DNA of 40,000 nt. Source: Pseudomonadales bacterium (lineage in GTDB: Bacteria; Pseudomonadota; Gammaproteobacteria; Pseudomonadales; UBA7434). Below are positions 20,795 to 27,214 of this stretch, in pieces. Position numbers and translations under genes: made by a program. The DNA is taken from positions 1-40,000 of the forward strand of contig JAOIUY010000001.1 in NCBI GenBank assembly GCA_028223755.1, read 5' to 3'. How positions within the stretch are numbered: the stretch's first letter is position 1; each line of letters starts with the position of its first letter. The notes below the pieces were generated by a model. The model was not told the DNA's origin and did not search any database. It saw nothing but the letters and a program-made list of their open reading frames with translations.

Positions 20795-21772
20795 TTACTT
20801 AAAAATTTTAGAATTATGACTTTGATTTGCACCATCAACGAAATTTCCTATATTTCCAATTCCCCATTGATTTGATACGGCGATAATTTCATCAAGCAAT
20901 TGTATAGTCTCCCCTTCTTTTAAGAAATGCCTTTTGTAACCTGTATCTTTGTAGCGCTGTTCGGCATCGCTTAAACTGACAAATACAGCACGATTACGTT
21001 GATTAGGGTTATCAGCTTGCCATTCATTTGGGAATGCTTTTTTGAGAGCATCAAAAGTCGTTTTTGGATTTTGCGCTACAAAATCCTGGACAACCGCATG
21101 TACTAGTTTACCTTTAGCATATGCCTTTCCATTAAATGTATATTTAGATGTATCACGTCTCCCTTTGACTGCATCATTTGACTTTTTAAGTGCTTTTATT
21201 GCTCTAGCAAAAATAGTCTCATCAATAGCTGAATCAGAAATTCCAAGATCAACTCGACATTGGACCGAGAATCTACTTAGCAATGAAAAAACTTCATCCG
21301 CTTGTGATTCTGGTATTTCCACAACTTCATTATTTTTATCTGCTTCATAAATATCGTTTATTTTTTCAAATAACGCAGTATACACCTTGATTGCCTCATC
21401 TCCGCCCACCATTTGCATTTGTATAAGTGAAAATGGTAAAGCCAGCATCTCTTTAGAATCAAGCTGATTATCCTTCAACATATTTTTTGCACTTTCTAAA
21501 ATGGTTTTATACAGCTGCACCTTTTCATCAAAAACCCTCTCACTTTTTTTACTCTGTTGCTCAATTTCAGTTTGCTTATTTAAAAGAAACATTGTCATCA
21601 AAATAGCGAAAATAGAGCCAAAAGTTGCTCCCAGAACTCTACCTGGAATGCCACCTCCCACAAGATCAAATAAAGGGCCGTATCCAAAAAAAACAACAAT
21701 ACCGACAACGCCTAGTATCATTAATATTTTTATTCCCTGCTTTCTAGTCTCTTCAATATTTTTAACACTCAT
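20795..21772 (-). CDS. Two-TM membrane protein with a C-terminal VSNQWG domain
   Basis: 325 residues. Two hydrophobic spans (about 14-34 and 46-66) are followed by a basic, probably helical cytoplasmic region (67-205). A compact C-terminal domain (about 210-312) begins YTFNGKAYAKGKLVHAVVQD and ends IIAVSNQWGIGNIGNFV. I have a sense that this last block recurs in otherwise unrelated bacterial proteins, some in restriction or defence settings, but I cannot name the family with certainty. AGGGAG lies seven nt before the ATG. It forms a pair with the truncated GIY-YIG gene downstream. Function unknown. Confidence 0.75.
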   Translation of the reverse strand: MSVKNIEETRKQGIKILMILGVVGIVVFFGYGPLFDLVGGGIPGRVLGATFGSIFAILMTMFLLNKQTEIEQQSKKSERVFDEKVQLYKTILESAKNMLKDNQLDSKEMLALPFSLIQMQMVGGDEAIKVYTALFEKINDIYEADKNNEVVEIPESQADEVFSLLSRFSVQCRVDLGISDSAIDETIFARAIKALKKSNDAVKGRRDTSKYTFNGKAYAKGKLVHAVVQDFVAQNPKTTFDALKKAFPNEWQADNPNQRNRAVFVSLSDAEQRYKDTGYKRHFLKEGETIQLLDEIIAVSNQWGIGNIGNFVDGANQSHNSKIFK

Positions 21773-22002
21773 TTTTTTCTCCCTAAAAAATTAATAAAAT
21801 AACATGGTGGCCCAATTACTCTAACACGCATTAATTATACAATAAACATTAGTGACTTAAAAAAAGCTTAGCGGACTATCTCTCCACCATATAAAAAGAA
21901 TCCAACGCTTGTCGGTTTTTTATTGTACCTGACGGTTAGTAATGAAAACTCTAAACAGGATCAGATTTAGTTAACATAGTTGTTTAAAAAATCAACCGCG
22001 CT

Positions 22003-22032
22003 TTGACAAACGAGCACAACTTGCAATAATAT
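22003..22032 (+). promoter_or_regulatory. Promoter upstream of the repeat protein
   Basis: TTGACA (22003-22008), an 18-nt spacer and TAATAT (22027-22032), about 48 nt before the ATG at 22080. The perfect -35 and the strong ribosome site downstream suggest good constitutive expression. Confidence 0.65.
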
Positions 22033-22079
22033 GTTTTTGCTTTTGTACTTAAATAATGAATTTAAAAGGAGGTTAAGAT

Positions 22080-22397
22080 ATGGGCATTAAATTTGATGGG
22101 ACCTATGTAAAAAATGGGTCTAAGGTAATTGCAAATATGAAGCGCACGGATGAGCTTAAAGATGGGAATTCTTCTAGTGGAAAGACCCTTGGGAATATAA
22201 AAAGAGGGGACGAAATTAAAGATGGGAACTCTTCTAGCGGCAAAACTTTATGCAATATTAAAGATGGAAAAAACATTAGAGACGGCAGCTCTTCTAGCGG
22301 CAGAACACTTATTAAAATTTCTGATGCCGCTAAAAAGATAGGCACTTCAGCTACGGGACCATCAACAGCACTCGTATGGTGGTTTTTTGCTAAATAG
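22080..22397 (+). CDS. Small repeat protein resembling beta-flower families
   Basis: 105 residues with three to four copies of a ~21-residue unit: KDGNSSSGKTLGNIKRGDEI, KDGNSSSGKTLCNIKDGKNI and RDGSSSSGRTLIKIS, with a weaker first unit (VKNGSKVIANMKRTDEL). The C-terminus is hydrophobic (ALVWWFFAK). The DG-SSSG-(K/R)TL-x-I pattern resembles the small 4- or 5-fold 'beta-flower' proteins, each repeat being a beta-hairpin petal; this comparison is from memory. AAGGAGG lies nine nt upstream of the ATG. It is an isolated gene inside the tRNA-Thr element. Biochemical role unknown. Confidence 0.75.
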   Translation: MGIKFDGTYVKNGSKVIANMKRTDELKDGNSSSGKTLGNIKRGDEIKDGNSSSGKTLCNIKDGKNIRDGSSSSGRTLIKISDAAKKIGTSATGPSTALVWWFFAK

Positions 22398-22570
22398 ATA
22401 TGAGGCCTTTTAGTTAACTTCTGTTGGGCAGCGTGACTGTCAATACGTATCAGCACGTTTATATCAGACTCATTATTTTCTTATTACCAAGATATATCAC
22501 TGGGGTATGAGGCAAAAAAAATCATTGATTATATGTGTTCATAAAATAATATAAAAAAGAGAAATTTATT

Positions 22571-22885
22571 ATGCTTAGATGGTTAGTAAGATCAACGGTC
22601 GCAGGATCAGCCAATAGTGATGTGAAAAGTGAATCAAGTCTGGCGAGCAGAAAAGCAAATGATGCAAGAAGACAATTTGATTATGCAAAACGTGAAAAAG
22701 ATATTGATAAAAAGATGACTTATCTAGCTGAAGGCATGTCACATCTGGCTGAATCAGTAGAACATGTATCAAATACTACTGTACCTCTTGCAAAAGTGGC
22801 TTTTGCAGCTTCTCTATTAGTTGAAAATGTTCAAGATAATCTTGACGAGCAAACTAAGGATATTGTTGAAAAATTAACTAAATAA
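22571..22885 (+). CDS. Small helical hypothetical protein
   Basis: 104 residues, mostly charged helix (KANDARRQFDYAKREKDIDK in the middle) with a mildly hydrophobic stretch (about 70-88, VPLAKVAFAASLLVENV). No motif is recognised. The ribosome site is weak (AGAGAAA). It lies 173 nt after the repeat protein on the same strand. An in-frame coding-like remnant (LDTSKLEYELKELEGQLKD, around 22929-22985) follows a TGAAA microsatellite and may be a displaced tail or a lost gene. Confidence 0.55.
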   Translation: MLRWLVRSTVAGSANSDVKSESSLASRKANDARRQFDYAKREKDIDKKMTYLAEGMSHLAESVEHVSNTTVPLAKVAFAASLLVENVQDNLDEQTKDIVEKLTK

Positions 22886-22895
22886 AATAAATAAG

Positions 22896-22915
22896 TGAAA
22901 TGAAATGAAATGAAA
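22896..22915. repeat. Pentanucleotide microsatellite (TGAAA)x4
   Basis: Four perfect TGAAA copies followed by TGAGA, just past the stop codon of the small helical protein. Such tracts can change length by slippage. No start codon is placed to make use of that here. Confidence 0.8.
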
Positions 22916-23195
22916 TGAGAATTTAATCTTGACACTTCTAAATTAGAATATGAATTAAAAGAGTTAGAGGGCCAATTGAAAGATTGACTTCATGGAGTTC
23001 AAAAGGCCTTAAAAAAAGACTCTAAAATCAAAAGCATTTCTAACCACCCATTCGTGTAGGCTAGCAATCTAAATCGATTCTAGCGTCAGAATTAGCCTGT
23101 TTTGGGCAATGTATAGATGCTTAGTGATACCCTTCCACTACCTCCCTCTTCTTCCTCCTTATTCCCTTTTCCTTCTCCCTGCTCTCTAAACTGTC

Positions 23196-23213
23196 ATGTA
23201 AGCTAGCTTACAT
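23196..23213. promoter_or_regulatory. 18-bp perfect palindrome, operator-like
   Basis: ATGTAAGCTAGCTTACAT is fully self-complementary. A near copy, TGTAAGCCAGCTTACA, lies at 23314-23329. The centres are 117 bp apart. This suggests a binding site for a dimeric regulator, excisionase or replication protein of the element. Confidence 0.6.
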
Positions 23214-23313
23214 ATACTAACCATTAGACTTAGTGGGCGATTTCCAGCCTGTCATTTATAAGTCACTAAATGAAAATCAATCATAAACATAATAATGAAT
23301 GCTGATATTAATA

Positions 23314-23329
23314 TGTAAGCCAGCTTACA
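23314..23329. promoter_or_regulatory. Second TGTAAGC palindrome
   Basis: TGTAAGC and GCTTACA half-sites around CA; it is the partner of the palindrome at 23196-23213. The seven-base half-sites are identical in both. Confidence 0.6.
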
Positions 23330-23445
23330 AAATAACCTCCGGTGTATAGAGTGGATATACTAATACTAACGAGACATCTAAGTTGGGGCTGAGGGGGTAT
23401 CAAATAAACAGAGAGATTGGTCTTAAATAGGAAGGGTTTTTGCTT

Positions 23446-23471
23446 GTATTGTGGCTTGTATTGTGGCTCGT
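23446..23471. repeat. Tandem direct repeat near the attachment site
   Basis: TTGTATTGTGGC occurs twice in tandem, with a third degenerate copy (TCGTTTTGTTGC) next to it, about 80 nt from the tRNA end. The spacing and short direct repeats fit arm-type integrase sites, but this is an inference. Confidence 0.5.
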
Positions 23472-23547
23472 TTTGTTGCCCAGATGAGAAATTCCAGAGG
23501 GTTAAGAAAGCAACATACTCACTACTTATTGTTTTTAAAGAGAAAAA

Positions 23548-23623
23548 TGGAGCTGGCGAGAGGAGTCGAACCCCCGACCGGCTGATTACAAGTCAGCTGC
23601 TCTACCAACTGAGCTACGCCAGC
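23548..23623 (-). tRNA. tRNA-Thr(TGT)
   Basis: 76 nt: acceptor GCTGGCG with CGCCAGC, anticodon loop CTTGTAA (TGT), T-arm CGGGGGTTCGACTCCT, encoded CCA. It is the counterpart of E. coli thrU. Its 3' end is the integration site of the element to its left, and the tRNA remains intact. Confidence 0.98.
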
Positions 23624-23701
23624 ACACATAATTTCATCACCACTCGTATGGAACCAGTCATTCAATAACAATGACTTGAGCCCTAACTCGTGAGGCGCGG
23701 A

Positions 23702-23730
23702 AGTTTATGCGAAGTCGACCTCGGGTGCAA
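23702..23730 (-). promoter_or_regulatory. Promoter of tRNA-Thr(TGT)
   Basis: Minus strand: TTGCAC (23725-23730), a 17-nt spacer, TAAACT (23702-23707), then the G+C-rich discriminator TCCGCGCC, as in stable-RNA promoters. It is about 75 nt upstream of the tRNA and was presumably the original promoter of the whole tRNA-tufB array. Confidence 0.6.
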
Positions 23731-23813
23731 TCCCTAACAGCCTATCTTTATGTCAAAAACGGTTTTATCTTATTTTTCTATCAACAAACACCATGAGCCA
23801 GCCTCAAACTCGC

Positions 23814-24584
23814 TCAAGGCAGTAGATGCGCTAAACCATCGAGCACTAAATCGGGCTCGTGCTGCATATCAATAGATAAGTGCTTTTGCAGCAACTCGGC
23901 ATCACCGCCAGTAATGATTACAGCAACCCCGCCACCCATTTCGGCGATAAAACGGCGCAGTGCAGTTTCAATTAATCCCGTCATACTCAGCAAGACACCC
24001 GATAACACCGCATCGCCCGTATTATCCGCCGCTTGCAAAGCGTTCTGGGTAGACGCCTCGCTAACAAAGACGCGATCGGTGCCGCCCAATAGCGACTGCA
24101 ATTGCATGGCATAACCAGGCGCAATATGGCCACCCTGATGAACGCCTTGTGCATCAACAAAGTCGAGCGTTAAAGCGCTGCCAGCATCAATCACACAAAA
24201 AGGGGCATTACTGATAGATACGGCGGGCAAGTGAGCTGCGGCAATAACACCACACCAGCGATCGACACCCATAGTCTCGGGCAGTGAATAACTGTTTTGC
24301 ACACCGCAAGCCTGAACGGTTGTTTCGGCAAACTCAGCGCGGACTTGCCAGCGCTTATTCATCTCTGCCGTTAACGCACCAAGTCGCTCAGAGTCGCGGA
24401 CAGAGGCAATGCGAACGCGCTGGATAGTCGCATCAGTCGCTATCGCCTGCTCGATAGTATCCAACAAGTTAGCATCAGCCAGCGTTTCAATACCGCCTAC
24501 CGCAACATCACTCGCTGGGTGCTTATCACCTTGGTGAACGCGCCATTTAATACGGGTATTACCTGCGTCGATATCAAGAATCAT
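23814..24584 (-). CDS. coaX: Type III pantothenate kinase
   Basis: CoaX phosphorylates pantothenate, the first step of coenzyme A synthesis, in the cytoplasm. The 256 residues show the ASKHA phosphate-1 motif DAGNTRIKW (6-14), GVDRW (106-110), the DAGSA block (133-137) and GGHIAPG (151-157), all typical of the type III family. It lies two nt after birA, a pairing usual in Pseudomonas-like genomes. E. coli has the unrelated coaA at this position instead. Confidence 0.95.
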   Translation of the reverse strand: MILDIDAGNTRIKWRVHQGDKHPASDVAVGGIETLADANLLDTIEQAIATDATIQRVRIASVRDSERLGALTAEMNKRWQVRAEFAETTVQACGVQNSYSLPETMGVDRWCGVIAAAHLPAVSISNAPFCVIDAGSALTLDFVDAQGVHQGGHIAPGYAMQLQSLLGGTDRVFVSEASTQNALQAADNTGDAVLSGVLLSMTGLIETALRRFIAEMGGGVAVIITGGDAELLQKHLSIDMQHEPDLVLDGLAHLLP

Positions 24585-24586
24585 AA

Positions 24587-25591
24587 TTAACCTTCTGCTT
24601 TTACTGCACGCAAGCTTACTTCACCGCCGTTAAAAGTGCGAAGGCCATCGGCGGTTTCAATGCATAGCGAGCCATCGGGTTTAACGCCCACTTGCTTACC
24701 CTGCAATTTATCTGAACCCATAGTTAAAACAATATCGCTGCCTAAATAGGCATCGCGGTCTAGCCAGTCTTGCAGTAGCGGTTCAAAGCCGCTGGCCTCG
24801 AATGTCGCCAGCATAGGTATCAATTGGTTAAGCAGCGCAGCAGCGATAGCGTTTTTATCCACGGGCTGATCACTTAGCGAAGCTAGGTCGACCCAAGGTT
24901 GGTCAATATCATCGGTGACTGATTGTTGGTTAGACATATTTAAATTAAGGCCGATACCCACCACCACATGGCAAGGGCCGGCGGCATCGCCGGATATTTC
25001 TAAAAGAATGCCACCGAGTTTTTTGCCCTGCCACAATAAATCATTAGGCCATTTAAGCCCGATGCCTTTATAGCCTAAGCTTTCTAACGCTTTAACAATA
25101 GCGACACCAACGGCAAGGCTCAGGCCAGATAAAGCCGAAGCACCGGCAGAGAAGCGCCAGATAGTAGACGTATAAATATTGCGCCCCAGCGGGCTCACCC
25201 AAGTACGCCCACGACGGCCACGACCGGCGGTTTGTTGCTCGGCGAATATCACATGGCCGCTATAGTTAGCATCGATACCACCCTGCTCTATTTTCTGCCC
25301 AGCGCCGCTGTTAGTGGATGGAATAGAAAATTCAATATCGAGATTGGAGACAAGAGTTTGGGTTTGTTGGTTTAAAGCCGCGTTAATGCTTGCGTGATCG
25401 AGCAGTGACATAGGGCTGCTAAGACAATAGCCTTTACCGCGTTCAGATTCGAGCGCGATGCCTGCGGTTTGTAATTGTTTAAGCTGCTTCCAGATAGCTG
25501 CGCGACTGACATTAAAATGCGCGCCAAGATCCTCACCCGAATGCCATTCGCCATCGCTAAGGACGGTAAGTAATGCTTGCTGTGAAAGCAT
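24587..25591 (-). CDS. birA: Biotin-protein ligase / biotin operon repressor
   Basis: BirA attaches biotin to the carboxyl carrier protein and, in bifunctional forms, represses biotin genes with biotinyl-AMP as corepressor. The 334 residues show an N-terminal winged helix (about 18-50, EDLGAHFNVSRAAIWKQLKQ). The adenylate-binding loop GRGRRG (123-128) and the KWPNDLLWQGKKLGGIL segment follow, then the small C-terminal domain. The HTH indicates the bifunctional type. It is the first gene of the birA-coaX pair. Confidence 0.96.
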   Translation of the reverse strand: MLSQQALLTVLSDGEWHSGEDLGAHFNVSRAAIWKQLKQLQTAGIALESERGKGYCLSSPMSLLDHASINAALNQQTQTLVSNLDIEFSIPSTNSGAGQKIEQGGIDANYSGHVIFAEQQTAGRGRRGRTWVSPLGRNIYTSTIWRFSAGASALSGLSLAVGVAIVKALESLGYKGIGLKWPNDLLWQGKKLGGILLEISGDAAGPCHVVVGIGLNLNMSNQQSVTDDIDQPWVDLASLSDQPVDKNAIAAALLNQLIPMLATFEASGFEPLLQDWLDRDAYLGSDIVLTMGSDKLQGKQVGVKPDGSLCIETADGLRTFNGGEVSLRAVKAEG

Positions 25592-25806
25592 GAGAGACCC
25601 TGTGGAAGATTGAGTTTATGTGTTGGGGTGGAATGATAGCAGAGGTGGGGATTGAGAGGGTTAGTTTTGGGAGGTAGCCGCTCTTTCATAGTTGACTTTC
25701 AAGTGTACTGACCTCTGAAATTCTGCTGAAATCTTTGCTCTGCTCTACATCAGCATCTTTAATAGATAAGTTTTTAAATACATTACCGCTGCCACGAACC
25801 ACTTTA
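25592..25806. other. Spacer upstream of birA, no gene
   Basis: 215 nt between the divergent birA start and the palindromic repeat. The short frames here have no ribosome sites or family features. The birA promoter should lie here, but I cannot pick it out with confidence. Confidence 0.4.
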
Positions 25807-25885
25807 GAATTTTGGGGTCAGTGTAAAAGCTTTATCCATACACTTAAAGTCACCAATACTGTTTTTACACCACCCCCCAAAATTC
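25807..25885. repeat. Palindromic repeat, copy 1
   Basis: GAATTTTGGGG (25807-25817) and CCCCAAAATTC (25875-25885) form a perfect 11-bp inverted repeat; inside, GTGTAAAA pairs with TTTTACAC. About 80% of the unit recurs at 27105-27191, on the other side of the cassette gene. The form resembles REP/RAYT-type or MITE palindromes. No transposase is nearby. Confidence 0.75.
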
Positions 25886-25892
25886 AAAGGCG

Positions 25893-27040
25893 TTATGAGT
25901 CCCAATCACATCGAGGAACGTGAGAATGGTAAAAGAAAAGGCAACTGCTAAGAAAAAAGCAACCGCCAAAAAGAAATCGGCTGCACCAAAGACTGGGGTA
26001 GCAAAATATCCTCGTCACTCTGTAAAGAAAGTACTCCGTATTCCTGAGGCAATTCTAGATCAAAATGCTGGAAACCATTGCTCATCTCCTGATACAGCAG
26101 CCTATCTTGGTGTGGGCCATTCGGGGCCATATCAAATGGAGGTTAGCTCTGCCAAAAAATATGGGTTACTAGAGGTTCCAGCCGAAGGAAAAGTTCAGCC
26201 CTCAGAACTTGCAAAGAAAATACTTAGGCCTCAGTCAGATGCAGATGAACTACAGGGGCTTCGCGAAGCAATTATGAATGCACCTCAGGTCTCCGAGGTG
26301 TATAAGCATTACCGAGGTGAAAACCTCCCAGACCCAGAATTTTTTAAGAATACGGTTGTAGATAAATATAGTGTTCCTCTTGAAAAGGCTGATGAATTTA
26401 GTGAGATTTTTCTAAAATCTTTAGAGGAAGCAGAACTATTATCTGAGCACGGCAGTAAAACAAGAGTTCTAGATGTTACCGAAGAAGATTCATCTCCTTC
26501 CGAGAAAACGGATGCACTGAAGAAGCTTGGTAAAAAAGTTAAAGTTAGTGCTACTGATTCATGTTTCGTAATGCAGCCTTTCTCAGCACCACTGGGAGAG
26601 TATTACGAAAAGATATACCGCCCTGCAATTGAAAAAGCTGGCCTGAAACCTGTTCGGGCAGACGCTGATATCTTCGGCACCGGCAAGATCATCGATCAAG
26701 TGTGGCGTGGTATAACAGAAGCGAAAGTTCTAGTGGCTGAATTAACATCTAGAAACCCAAATGTTTTCTATGAACTTGGGCTTGCACACGCACTTGAAAA
26801 ACCTGTCGTCTTGGTATCCTCCTCTGAAGAGGACGTTCCATTTGATTTGCAGCATATCCGCGTTATTTACTACGATGTAAATGACCCATTTTGGGGGAAT
26901 AAACTCATTGATAAAGTTGCAGAAAACGTATTGTCTGCAATTGAAAACCCCGAGGAAGCAGTATTTCAGAGCGTCTTCGAAGGAGACTCATAACAAATCA
27001 AGCAAGCGGGACGCCGTAACCGGCGCCACTTCTTGAAGCG
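25893..27040 (+). mobile_element. Integron gene cassette with complete attC
   Basis: The left end begins G/TTATGAGTC (25892-25901). The R'' box at the gene's stop codon is GACTCATAAC (26985-26994), the exact 10-bp complement, as expected when both belong to one circularised cassette. One gene fills the space and its TAA overlaps R''. The right end is the GTTAAAT core at 27040-27046. No integron integrase is in the window. Confidence 0.8.
25926..26993 (+). CDS. Cassette protein: winged-helix-like + deoxyribosyltransferase/TIR-like domain
   Basis: 355 residues. I start at the ATG at 25926 because GAGGAA (25913-25918) lies seven nt before it; the GTG at 25920 is too close. A Lys/Ala-rich tail (1-25) precedes a winged-helix-like domain (about 33-105, with SSPDTAAYLGVG and SSAKKYGLLEV). 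A helical linker (105-205) follows. The C-terminal domain (about 212-340) has FVMQPF, RADADIFGTGKIIDQVW and NPNVFYELGLAHALEKPVVL. That last pattern is typical of nucleoside 2-deoxyribosyltransferase-like/TIR-like Rossmannoid domains, with Glu283 in YELG as the likely catalytic residue. Such domains cleave N-glycosidic bonds of nucleotides or NAD in known members. Here the substrate is unknown, and a defence role is speculation. Confidence 0.8.
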   Translation: MVKEKATAKKKATAKKKSAAPKTGVAKYPRHSVKKVLRIPEAILDQNAGNHCSSPDTAAYLGVGHSGPYQMEVSSAKKYGLLEVPAEGKVQPSELAKKILRPQSDADELQGLREAIMNAPQVSEVYKHYRGENLPDPEFFKNTVVDKYSVPLEKADEFSEIFLKSLEEAELLSEHGSKTRVLDVTEEDSSPSEKTDALKKLGKKVKVSATDSCFVMQPFSAPLGEYYEKIYRPAIEKAGLKPVRADADIFGTGKIIDQVWRGITEAKVLVAELTSRNPNVFYELGLAHALEKPVVLVSSSEEDVPFDLQHIRVIYYDVNDPFWGNKLIDKVAENVLSAIENPEEAVFQSVFEGDS

Positions 27041-27046
27041 TTAAAT
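26985..27046 (+). other. attC recombination site of the first cassette
   Basis: R'' GACTCATAAC (26985-26994); L'' TCAAGCAAG (26998-27006) pairs with L' CTTCTTGA (27029-27036) leaving one extrahelical C (27003); the apical stem GCCG/CGGC has the loop TAAC (27013-27024); R' is GTTAAAT (27040-27046). The order, ~60-nt length and extrahelical base are the hallmarks of attC. Confidence 0.8.
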
Positions 27047-27104
27047 GTCTATGAGGAAATTGATTCGGATGTTGAAACATATAAGCACCATCTATTTGGC
27101 TTTC

Positions 27105-27191
27105 GAGTTTTGGGGGTCAGTGTAGAAGCTCTATCCATACCATACATACTTAAAGCCACCAACACTGTTTTTACACTGACATCAAAAATTC
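27105..27191. repeat. Palindromic repeat, copy 2
   Basis: A second copy of the element at 25807-25885, with an eight-base-longer centre. GTCAGTGTA (27116-27124) pairs exactly with TACACTGAC (27172-27180). CGAGTTTTGG and the AAAAATTCG edge form the outer stem. It sits just before the ribosome site region of the next gene and appears to have replaced that cassette's left end. Confidence 0.75.
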
Positions 27192-27214
27192 GGAGCATCA
27201 TATTAGGAGAAATT

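Larger units (their letters stand above)
22886..23547. other. Noncoding end of the tRNA-Thr element
   Basis: 662 nt without a credible gene. It contains a TGAAA microsatellite (22896-22915), a short coding-like remnant, two related palindromes (23196-23213 and 23314-23329) and a direct repeat of TGTATTGTGGCT near 23446-23471. The position next to the tRNA is where an integrase and its binding sites would normally lie. Confidence 0.6.
20413..23565. mobile_element. Integrated element at tRNA-Thr(TGT), integrase missing
   Basis: A ~3.1-kb segment bounded by a 22-bp direct repeat of the tRNA-Thr 3' end. Inside are a truncated GIY-YIG gene, a membrane protein, a three-repeat small protein, a small helical protein, paired palindromes and short direct repeats near the tRNA. 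In E. coli the corresponding tRNAs thrU and tyrU are adjacent. No recombinase frame is present, so the element is a decayed remnant or is mobilised in trans. Lower G+C and unfamiliar genes fit horizontal transfer. Confidence 0.8.

Noticed and set aside
22896-22915. TGAAA repeat as a phase-variation switch
   Set aside because: It lies after a stop codon, with no start codon or promoter spacing that it would alter.
23417-23668. An 83-residue frame antisense through tRNA-Thr(TGT)
   Set aside because: Its middle (GAGERSRTPDRLITSQLLYQ) is simply the translated complement of the tRNA, a familiar spurious frame.
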